A stretch of DNA of 64,000 nt from JBQTGK01 sp052400665 (GTDB lineage: Bacteria > Bacteroidota > Bacteroidia > Bacteroidales > Marinifilaceae): NCBI GenBank assembly GCA_052400665.1, contig JBQTGK010000002.1, one strand, 5' to 3'. A program made the position numbers and the translations under genes. Shown piece after piece: positions 58,336 to 64,000 of this stretch. Each line of letters begins with the position of its first letter. Position 1 is the stretch's first letter. The notes under the pieces were generated by a model, which searched no databases, was not told the origin of the DNA, and saw only the letters and a list, made by a program, of their open reading frames with translations.

Positions 58336-60282
58336 ATGAAGACATTTAGGAATAGTTTTATTCTGATACTTGTTGCATTTGTGAGTATTGTGTACTCGTG
58401 TGCAAACCCAAAGATTAAAAAAGAATCTTTGGATATTTCTGCTTATTTGAAAGCGGGAGATAGCAAGTCTATTTATCCAACTGTTGAGCAATTGGAAATG
58501 CTCAAAAATGTAGTGCCTGCAAATTCATTTCAACCTGCACCCTCAGTATCCCATCGTAATTATTGGAACAGAATAGCAAAAACCGAGGAAGGGAAAGACT
58601 ATTTAAAAGAGGCAGTTTCACTACTCGGAAGGCAACCAGAAGTTCCTATTTCAGATGCCATTTATCGACGTGCGAATAAAGAGGGAAATCGAAAAATATA
58701 CAAACCACGTTATTATCGCACGATGGATCGACTTGAGAAGTTTACTCTGGCGGAGTGCATTGAAAATAATGGACGGTTCATTCCTCAAATTGAGGTTTAT
58801 TGTGATTCGATTATGGCAATGAAATCATGGATGCACCCCAACCATGATGATAGAGAAAATACGGTATTGGAAGGGAAACGAGTGTCAATTGATTTGGGAG
58901 CTCGAAAATTCGGATTGGTTTTAGCTCTTACCGATGCTTTGCTCGAGGATAAATTATCTGAGGCGATTAGAAAGGAAATAGCAGTTCAACTAAAGTGGAG
59001 AATAACAGATTCGTATTTGCAAACTTGTAGAGGAGAAGATGTAATAAAAAGCAATACTTGGATACGCAGTACCAGTAATTGGAATTCGGTTTGTACTAGC
59101 GGTACCCTATTTACAACTATAGTAGCTTCAAAAAACAATAATGAGCGTATTGCAGCAATAGGGTGTGCCTTAAACAGCATGGTATATTACTTGTCGGGTT
59201 TTGGTGATGATGGCTATTGTTCTGAAGGTACAGGATACTGGAATTATGGTTTTGGTCATTACCTCTACCTAGCTGAGATTTTAGATGATTACACGGATGG
59301 GAAAATTAATCTATTCAAATTTAATAATCCTGAAAAATTAAATAATGTAGCCAATTTCCCTCATAATTTTCAGATTCACGAAGGCATGTATGCTCCCTTT
59401 GCTGATGGAGTAACAAGATTGAAGTCTGGAAGTGATAATTTTGCTTCTGCGATTGCCGCTAAACATTACGGTTCAAAAAAACCATCGAGATTTATTCCTG
59501 ATGAAGGCGTACAAACCTTAATTATTTGGAATGATGGTGACGATTATACTTCTAAAAATGAAACTAATTCTGAATTACCAGGGCATACTTATTTTGATGA
59601 TTTTGGTATATTAATTTCAAGAGGTCAACAAGAGAATCCTTTATCAATAACAATTAAAGCTGGGCACAATGCCGAAAATCACAACCATAGCGATGTGGGA
59701 ACTTATGTAGTGGTTTTGGATCAGGATTATGTATCTGGCGACATAGGTGCTCCATCTTATACTGCTGGAGCTTTTTCAAAGAACAATCCAGCTCGCAGTT
59801 CTTGGGGACATCCAGTACCAAGAATCAACAACACCTTACAGTCAAATGGAATAGAGTTTAGAGGTGAGATTTTGGAAACAAGTTTCAACACGAATGTGGA
59901 TAGTCTTGTTATGGATATTAAACCAGCTTATGATCTTGAGGTTTTAAACAAGCTAGAACGCACCATGGTAAACAATAAATCGGGGAAGGGAACAATTACG
60001 GTAAGCGATAATTTTGAAGCTTCAAAACCAGTTAGTTTTGGAACCGCCATTATGGTGAATGTAGCTTACGAAATTGTAGACAATAATACAGTAATCATCA
60101 GTTCTGAAAATCATAAAGTAAAAGTTGAGATTACTTCTGTTGGGGGTGATATTAGCATAAAAGATGAGCAAGTACCCGTTAAACATTTACGAAGTGGCAA
60201 AAAATCTTACCGCATCGGACTTGACTTTAAAAAGCCCGTTAAATCAGGAACAATAGCAGTAAAGTACACACCTATCAGTTAA
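58336..60282 (+). CDS. Heparinase II/III-family polysaccharide lyase, lipoprotein
   Basis: A 648-residue lipoprotein (VYSCAN, Cys22). It is shorter than, and different in layout from, the other three lyases, and closer to heparinase II/PL21-like enzymes. The alpha/alpha toroid has RSTSNWNSVCTSG near 245 and DDGYCSEGTGYWNYGFGHYL with likely catalytic Tyr304. The beta-sandwich has GHNAENHNHSDVGTYVV (His449, His451). It probably cleaves next to uronic acids at the cell surface. It is transcribed apart from the preceding genes and is the last gene that clearly belongs to the PUL. Confidence 0.85.
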   Translation: MKTFRNSFILILVAFVSIVYSCANPKIKKESLDISAYLKAGDSKSIYPTVEQLEMLKNVVPANSFQPAPSVSHRNYWNRIAKTEEGKDYLKEAVSLLGRQPEVPISDAIYRRANKEGNRKIYKPRYYRTMDRLEKFTLAECIENNGRFIPQIEVYCDSIMAMKSWMHPNHDDRENTVLEGKRVSIDLGARKFGLVLALTDALLEDKLSEAIRKEIAVQLKWRITDSYLQTCRGEDVIKSNTWIRSTSNWNSVCTSGTLFTTIVASKNNNERIAAIGCALNSMVYYLSGFGDDGYCSEGTGYWNYGFGHYLYLAEILDDYTDGKINLFKFNNPEKLNNVANFPHNFQIHEGMYAPFADGVTRLKSGSDNFASAIAAKHYGSKKPSRFIPDEGVQTLIIWNDGDDYTSKNETNSELPGHTYFDDFGILISRGQQENPLSITIKAGHNAENHNHSDVGTYVVVLDQDYVSGDIGAPSYTAGAFSKNNPARSSWGHPVPRINNTLQSNGIEFRGEILETSFNTNVDSLVMDIKPAYDLEVLNKLERTMVNNKSGKGTITVSDNFEASKPVSFGTAIMVNVAYEIVDNNTVIISSENHKVKVEITSVGGDISIKDEQVPVKHLRSGKKSYRIGLDFKKPVKSGTIAVKYTPIS

Positions 60283-60392
60283 TAGAACAAGCACAAGTGT
60301 GTAAAAACAATGCTTAGTGAAGTTTTATGCGGCTATCGTTCCGAATTTATTGAGCGACCGTATTCTGGTTTCATTTTCTGTTGTTTGCGTCA

Positions 60393-60497
60393 ATGGCGAA
60401 TAGGTCTAAAAATCGATCGAGCAATAACGGTTTCTTGATGGTTTTGGTCATTGAATTGCTACTTTATGGGGAATGGTCTAACTTAAGGAACCTTTAA
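60393..60497 (+). CDS. Possible 34-aa small membrane ORF
   Basis: ATG at 60393 opens 34 codons: MANRSKNRSSNNGF, a hydrophobic core LMVLVIELLLYG, then EWSNLRNL and stop. The last 15 codons recur at 63200 as ELLLYGEWSSLKNF plus stop with conservative changes (N/S, R/K, L/F), which hints at coding. The second copy lacks the upstream part. It may instead be the 3' end of a lost longer gene. Weak call. Confidence 0.25.
   Translation: MANRSKNRSSNNGFLMVLVIELLLYGEWSNLRNL
60453..60480 (+). repeat. Flanking direct repeat, copy 1
   Basis: 28 bases identical to 63200-63227. Similarity continues, imperfectly, for about 20 bases, and each copy is followed within about 110 bases by a near-identical terminator. 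The two copies bracket the recombinase remnant and the two cassette-like genes. Confidence 0.85.
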
Positions 60498-60553
60498 CAA
60501 AGAGAATGCTAGAAAATGAAGTTCCTAAAGTGGATTGATTTTAAAACGAATAT

Positions 60554-60583
60554 AAAGCTGTGGAGTAATCTACAGCTTTTTTT
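60554..60583 (+). terminator. Intrinsic terminator, left flank
   Basis: AAAGCTGTGGA pairs with TCTACAGCTTT around GTAA, followed by a T-run. It is nearly the same as the terminator at 63302, so it belongs to the repeated flank. Confidence 0.85.
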
Positions 60584-60660
60584 GTTCTCATTTCACAAGA
60601 TTTCACTAGTGCACATAGCTAAGGCAGTTTTGCGGAAAATATTCTTCCTGCAGTACTGAG

Positions 60661-60835
60661 AAAATACTTGCTAAAACTATTGTAAAAGTAAATGTTCCCA
60701 AACGAGAAGGCCTTCATTCTTCACGATACATTCAGGTATTATTAGGGCATAATTCTTCTAAAACTACAGAAATAGATACGCAGGTAAGTGATAAAATCTC
60801 AGACAAATAAAAGGCCCGTTGTATGATATTATATT
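60661..60835 (+). pseudogene. Tyrosine recombinase/integrase C-terminal remnant
   Basis: The frame from 60661 reads KILAKTIVKVNVPKREGLHS, then SRYIQVLLGHNSSKTTEIDT and a stop at 60808-60810. In a second frame IKGPLYDIIL follows. These match the end of Bacteroidota phage-type integrases (usual form LRYIQ-LLGH-SSKTTEIYTHV ... IKSPLD). The catalytic LRHSFATHLLE block is deleted between LHS and SRY, the Tyr nucleophile in EIYTHV is now Asp (EIDTQV) and stops interrupt it. It is certainly inactive. Confidence 0.8.
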
Positions 60836-60972
60836 GTAAAATAATCATTATTTTCGGGATATTATTAAAAAGAAACCCTAGCCAAAGTGGATATGTTGAT
60901 ACCATAGGTAGGCATACTGAATAGTTATCTGCAAGTTGACAAAACAGATGACCCTAAACTAATAAATTATAC

Positions 60973-62190
60973 ATGAAAGAAATTAAAGACAGATGGCAAT
61001 TAATTATTGGCTTCGCAGCAATTATTATTTCATTAAGTGCTTTTAAAGACGAATTGAATAAAATAATTGTAGATTTTCAGTTCATTTCTTTTTCGCTATC
61101 TCAATATTTATTCATCTTGATAATTAGTTTTATATCAGTAATTCATCTTTATGTTATTCCATTCATTTTTAGCACAACTAAATATTCCAATTTAAAGGTT
61201 TTTAAGCATATTGAATCTTTGAGTTATATTTTGTTTCTCGTTATTATATTATCGCCTTCTCTCTTACTGATTATCTATTTATTGCAACTTTTGATTCTAC
61301 AAATTTCAGTAATAAATGAAACTGCAAAATCTGTTTCAATGTCGATTCTATCAGCAATAATTGGCGCAATAACAACTTATTTTTCTAAATATGTTGTGGG
61401 TAAATATCAGTCTTCTAAGAAATCAAGAGAAGATTCAGAAATTATTGAAAAGGAAGTGAAATCATTTGAAATTGCTGACAAATTAATTAAAGATGGATAT
61501 TATAATCAATCATTATTTGAAACATTCAAAATGTTAGAAAATGGGATTTATAAAGCTTTAAGACAACGTGACCTAATATTTAGAAAAGCTCCATTTCTTG
61601 AAATGATTAGAATTTCTGATAAATACAACATATTTACAAAAGGGCAAATTGAACAAATAAATCGGATAAGAATCAAAAGAAATGAATTTGCACACAATAT
61701 TTCATCAACTATCACTAAAGCAGAAGCAGAAGATGCTCAAAACTTAGCAAAAGAGATTTTGGCTAATACTGAAAACATAGAAACAGAAAATATTGAGAGT
61801 GAAAATAAATACTTTTTGGGTAAGGTTCATACAGATCTAAAACATGCTAAAGAACTATCTAAGAAAGCAAATAAACCTATGTTTGTTGTGATTTATAATA
61901 AATTACACCCAAAACTTAGTAAACTAGAACATTCTCTTGGTTATTTCATGGAATATGAAACAACCAAGAAAATGGTGAATAATAACTTCATTCAAGTATT
62001 GACTGATTCAGAAAAACCAGAAGTTAAAGAGTTGATTCCAGCCGAAGAGCCATTGGAAAATTGCTTATTGACTGTATTAACACCAGACAATGGAATTCTA
62101 AGACAAGAAGGCGTTTATGCGAATCCAGACGAGGGATTGAAAAGAACTAAAGAAATAATTGCTAAATGGAATAAAACAACCAGCAGCTAA
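60973..62190 (+). CDS. Membrane protein with HEPN-like RNxxxH motif and thioredoxin-like C-terminus
   Basis: 405 residues. Hydrophobic segments lie near 8-24, 43-66, 82-112 and 121-140. A helical cytosolic part at about 165-262 looks like a HEPN domain: SLFETFKMLENGIYKALRQR, then IKRNEFAHN with the RX4H motif at Arg236-His241 in the classic RNxxxH form of HEPN ribonucleases. From about 285 (HAKELSKKANKPMFVVIY, LGYFMEYETTKKMVNNNFI) the protein resembles a thioredoxin-like fold, but it has no CxxC, so it would not be redox-active. HEPN proteins are common RNases in toxin and anti-phage systems; this use is inference. No family name is known to me for the combination. Base use is more AT-rich than in the PUL. 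Confidence 0.65.
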   Translation: MKEIKDRWQLIIGFAAIIISLSAFKDELNKIIVDFQFISFSLSQYLFILIISFISVIHLYVIPFIFSTTKYSNLKVFKHIESLSYILFLVIILSPSLLLIIYLLQLLILQISVINETAKSVSMSILSAIIGAITTYFSKYVVGKYQSSKKSREDSEIIEKEVKSFEIADKLIKDGYYNQSLFETFKMLENGIYKALRQRDLIFRKAPFLEMIRISDKYNIFTKGQIEQINRIRIKRNEFAHNISSTITKAEAEDAQNLAKEILANTENIETENIESENKYFLGKVHTDLKHAKELSKKANKPMFVVIYNKLHPKLSKLEHSLGYFMEYETTKKMVNNNFIQVLTDSEKPEVKELIPAEEPLENCLLTVLTPDNGILRQEGVYANPDEGLKRTKEIIAKWNKTTSS

Positions 62191-62313
62191 CAATGTATAA
62201 AAATAATAGTCGAAACAGCTGTAATATCAAGGGTTTTAGCCAGCTTCAAATTTCTTGTAATTTGACAGGAGAGCACCACGCAGTCGGTTACTATTCTTAT
62301 ACGCAACGTTGGC
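62186..62313. other. attC-like recombination site (imperfect palindrome)
   Basis: The left arm GCTAACAATGTATAA begins at 62186, inside the stop codon of the preceding gene, and continues AAATAATAGTCGA. The right arm ends ACGCAACGTTGGC at 62313, preceded by CTATTCTTAT. Read as its complement, the right arm is GCCAACGTTGCGTATAAGAA, matching the left arm with a few mismatches and two extra bases. A single strand could fold into a long hairpin with extrahelical bases, as integron attC sites do. Length is about 128 bases. It is not an exact match to the classical RYYYAAC core. Confidence 0.5.
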
Positions 62314-63136
62314 AATAATTTACTTAAAACCAACGAAAAAGCTCGATTACATCAAAAACTATGAAATTCAAAGAACCTTCTGAATATAACATTATTAATT
62401 TTGAGGAAAACATAAGTATATTTAATTTAACAAAGATAAAAAACGGAATTTACCCAGCAATAATTACTATAGATGGTTTTTTAAATGAAGATAAAGATGA
62501 TATCAAAGAATGGGAAATCACTATTTTAAAAAAATATCCTAATAACTCTTGGTATCATTTGAATTGGCAATCTGAAAATAGAAAAAAACTATTAAGAAGA
62601 AGTTTAGAAAGAGTTGGCATAGCTTTAATACCTAATCCTTTTTATTTTATTACATTACCTAGAGTAGCAATTGGTTTAAGTGGAATTACAAAAACTTGGA
62701 AAAATGCTTTACGTAAAAGTGAAGAAACAGGAAGTTTACTATCAAAGGTACTGTTAAAGTGCGAAATAGATGAGTATATTTTAATAGGTCATTCTCTTGG
62801 GAGTAGGGTTATATTTAATTGTTTGAACGACTTAAAAACGAACGAGAAAAAAATTATTAAAGATGTTCATCTTTTAGGAGGAGCTGTCACAAATAATAAG
62901 GAAAAATGGTCTTTAGCCGAAAATGCTGTGAAAAATAAAATCTATAATTATTATTCTAAAAAAGATAGTGTTCTACAAATAGTATATAAATTAGGAACAT
63001 TTGACAATAATCCAATTGGAAGAACTTTAATAAATAGTAAAAAGTCTGAAAATATAAATGTAACAAAATTAGTAAATAGTCATATGACTTTTAAAAAACA
63101 TTTCGGACGTTATATAAAATAAAAACTATTGCCAAC
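62308..63136. repeat. Inverted repeat bounding the lipase-like cassette
   Basis: GTTGGCAATA at 62308-62317 is the exact reverse complement of TATTGCCAAC at 63127-63136. The pair encloses only the lipase-like gene with short flanks, as expected if this gene is a discrete cassette whose ends are halves of attC-like sites. Confidence 0.6.
62361..63122 (+). CDS. DUF726-like alpha/beta-hydrolase (lipase-like), cytosolic
   Basis: 253 residues without a signal peptide, unlike the secreted esterases of the PUL. Motifs: GIYPAIITIDGFLNEDKD near 29, NNSWYHLNWQSEN near 61, EYILIGHSLGSRVIFN (nucleophile Ser145 in GHSLGS) and DVHLLGGAVTNN near 168. YYSKKDSV (Asp202) and SHMTFKKHFG (His241 or His247) are likely triad members. 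The ITIDGFL and HSLGSRVIFNCL/VHLLGGA blocks are typical of DUF726/TMCO4-like hydrolases. It forms its own cassette-like unit. It may act on membrane lipids; that is inference. Confidence 0.65.
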   Translation: MKFKEPSEYNIINFEENISIFNLTKIKNGIYPAIITIDGFLNEDKDDIKEWEITILKKYPNNSWYHLNWQSENRKKLLRRSLERVGIALIPNPFYFITLPRVAIGLSGITKTWKNALRKSEETGSLLSKVLLKCEIDEYILIGHSLGSRVIFNCLNDLKTNEKKIIKDVHLLGGAVTNNKEKWSLAENAVKNKIYNYYSKKDSVLQIVYKLGTFDNNPIGRTLINSKKSENINVTKLVNSHMTFKKHFGRYIK

Positions 63137-63199
63137 AACTAAGCGTTCGTGTGGCAGGAACTGCCCAATAGGTACGGTAGGTTGACGGAACCGATAACA
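63131..63199. other. Partial attC-like arm at cassette end
   Basis: GCCAACAACTAAGCG follows the lipase-like gene and looks like the left arm of another attC-like site, with a local GTGGCAGGAACTGCC hairpin behind it. The matching right arm is missing; instead the flanking repeat begins at 63200. This suggests a truncated site or a past deletion. Confidence 0.35.
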
Positions 63200-63227
63200 G
63201 AATTGCTACTTTATGGGGAATGGTCTA
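63200..63227 (+). repeat. Flanking direct repeat, copy 2
   Basis: Identical over 28 bases to 60453-60480, with a diverged continuation. One frame reads ELLLYGEWSSLKNF and stop, another IATLWGMV and stop; both frames end in the same way in copy 1, so which one was ever coding is unclear. Confidence 0.85.
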
Positions 63228-63301
63228 GTTTGAAGAACTTTTAAGAAAAGAAATCTTGTAGTATGCACCCTTTAAAATGTAGTAAATCCAAAGAATAAAA
63301 T

Positions 63302-63331
63302 AAAGTTGTAGATCAGTCTACAGCTTTTTTT
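63302..63331 (+). terminator. Intrinsic terminator, right flank
   Basis: AAAGTTGTAGA and TCTACAGCTTT pair around TCAG and are followed by a T-run. It is the counterpart of the terminator at 60554. Confidence 0.85.
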
Positions 63332-63345
63332 GTTTTAGATTACTA

Positions 63346-63618
63346 ATGGCAACTTTGTGCGTGTATCTACCCAAATATTCGGTAAGCTTTTTAGGTCCAA
63401 ACAAAGGCCGTTTGAAAATGAAAATTCTTCAGTATTGGCACTTAATTTTTCCGAATAGTGTTGCGTTGCATGATAGAAAAATTCTAGCGTTTTACGAAAA
63501 TATAGAGTCGGATAATTCCTTTGAAAGCAGAGTAGAAGTTTTCTGTTTCCCTTGTAAAAAACGTTTGTTAGGGCGATGGATTATTAAAAAGAGTGTTCTT
63601 GAATCCTATTCGTCGTAA
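63346..63618 (+). CDS. Hypothetical 90-aa protein
   Basis: An ORF lying alone between terminators at 63331 and 63666. It is basic at the end (CFPCKKRLLGRWIIKKS) and contains CFPC, a possible Cys pair. It has no signal peptide or membrane segment. I do not recognise it. It may be a real small gene of the island or a gene fragment; its isolated place between two terminators gives some support for transcription through it. Confidence 0.35.
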   Translation: MATLCVYLPKYSVSFLGPNKGRLKMKILQYWHLIFPNSVALHDRKILAFYENIESDNSFESRVEVFCFPCKKRLLGRWIIKKSVLESYSS

Positions 63619-63665
63619 AACAAAATACTATAGTAATTCCAATTAAAATACTCACGTAAAAACTG

Positions 63666-63701
63666 TAGCGGGCTAATATTCATAGAGTCCGCTATTTTTT
63701 T
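63666..63701 (+). terminator. Intrinsic terminator before final gene
   Basis: TAGCGGGCT and AGTCCGCTA form a 9-bp stem with one G-T pair and an 11-base loop, followed by seven T residues. It closes the 63346 unit. Confidence 0.85.
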
Positions 63702-63798
63702 GCAACAAATTCTATATTCTTTGAGATTTATCTTTCATCAGAAAATATCGTATTTCTGTACTTTGCAATACAATTCAAAACATAAAAAATAAATAATA

Positions 63799-64000
63799 AT
63801 GATCCTTTTTGAGAAAAGATTTAAGAATGCTGCCTCTATCAGATTAAAGGAATTTGTTCTTTTCTGTAGTGTGTTTTTTATTTCGCAGTCAGTATTCTGT
63901 TCTGTAAAAGTAAATTCTTTAATTGATTTGTTACCCTACCTGAAACAGGATAATGTCGATGTGAAATTAGCTCCAGGAATTTATGGAATAACAACTGATG
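63799..64000 (+). CDS. Secreted beta-helix-type protein, N-terminus only
   Basis: ATG at 63799 opens a frame that runs off the window (67 codons seen). A basic start (EKRFKNAASIRLK) and a hydrophobic stretch ending SQSVFCS form a signal sequence. VNSLIDLLPYLKQ, DNVDVKLAPGIYGI is the usual first rung of right-handed beta-helix enzymes in this phylum, such as PL6-like or other helix proteins. This may start a further glycan gene group. The product is open until the rest is seen. Confidence 0.6.
   Translation, partial: MILFEKRFKNAASIRLKEFVLFCSVFFISQSVFCSVKVNSLIDLLPYLKQDNVDVKLAPGIYGITTD

Larger units (their letters stand above)
60283..60972. other. PUL/cassette-island boundary region
   Basis: 690 bases without an intact long gene. 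It holds a possible 34-aa ORF (60393-60497), the first copy of a 28-bp repeat (60453-60480), a terminator (60554-60583) and a recombinase remnant (60661-60835). The last part, 60840-60970, is AT-rich, and I see nothing clear there apart from the approach to the next gene. Confidence 0.6.
60453..63331. mobile_element. Putative integron-like cassette island
   Basis: The span between the two direct repeats and their terminators contains a tyrosine-recombinase remnant, a HEPN-type membrane protein gene, an attC-like imperfect palindrome starting in that gene's stop codon, and a lipase-like gene bounded by inverted GTTGGCAATA/TATTGCCAAC. None of this content relates to glycan breakdown. The order recombinase, gene, palindrome, gene, partial palindrome is what an integron-like array would show. 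No intact integrase is present in the window. Confidence 0.45.

Noticed and set aside
1..64000. CRISPR arrays, tRNA or rRNA genes, insertion sequences with transposase
   Set aside because: On reading through I saw no regularly spaced repeats, cloverleaf-type sequences, rRNA-like conserved stretches or intact transposase motifs; short RNAs could still be missed without a covariance-model search.

Overview
The window reads as a single large polysaccharide utilization locus (PUL) from a low-GC, probably marine member of the Bacteroidota, class Bacteroidia (my guess is a Marinilabiliales/Marinifilaceae-type organism; the genus cannot be read from the sequence). The basis is a hybrid two-component regulator, a SusC/SusD pair, many lipoprotein or signal-peptide carbohydrate enzymes on one strand, AT-rich spacers and no Shine-Dalgarno-like leaders. 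No rRNA, tRNA or CRISPR was seen.

Layout. 1-3716 (minus): a hybrid two-component sensor/regulator, cut by the window edge before its expected AraC-type DNA-binding domain. 3717-4729: a 1-kb divergent control region with palindromes, a possible 38-residue membrane micropeptide and two adjacent hairpins just before susC. 4730-9827: the only SusC/SusD pair. 10252-60282: about 25 intact degradative genes, all plus strand: GH88, GH30, GH39, DUF1961, GH29, two GH95, GH43, a triple-esterase fusion, a GH67-like protein, GH31 with a PA14 insert, GH3, GH120, three S1 sulfatases, an SGNH esterase, two alpha/beta-hydrolase esterases, a beta-helix protein, DUF1080, a GHL15-like protein and four heparinase II/III-fold lyases. 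Decayed genes (a lipoprotein start, an acetylesterase tail, a sulfatase) lie between them.

How they fit together. The SusCD pair would import oligosaccharides. Lyases cut at uronic acids and GH88 removes the resulting unsaturated uronyl ends. Sulfatases and several esterases strip sulfate and acyl groups. GH29/GH95 take off fucose (or galactose-like) residues, and GH39/GH43/GH31/GH3/GH120 take off xylose-like residues. The inferred substrate is a sulfated, O-acylated glycan containing uronic acid, fucose and xylose, such as an algal fucose-containing glucuronan. This is inference from families, not shown by the sequence.

60283-63800 is different in kind: a tyrosine-recombinase remnant, a membrane protein with an RNxxxH HEPN motif and a thioredoxin-like tail, an attC-like hairpin, and a DUF726-type lipase-like gene, bracketed by direct repeats that each precede a terminator. 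It looks like a small integron-like gene-cassette island and is the best candidate here for an undescribed system, possibly defensive. The window ends inside a new secreted protein gene, probably a beta-helix enzyme.
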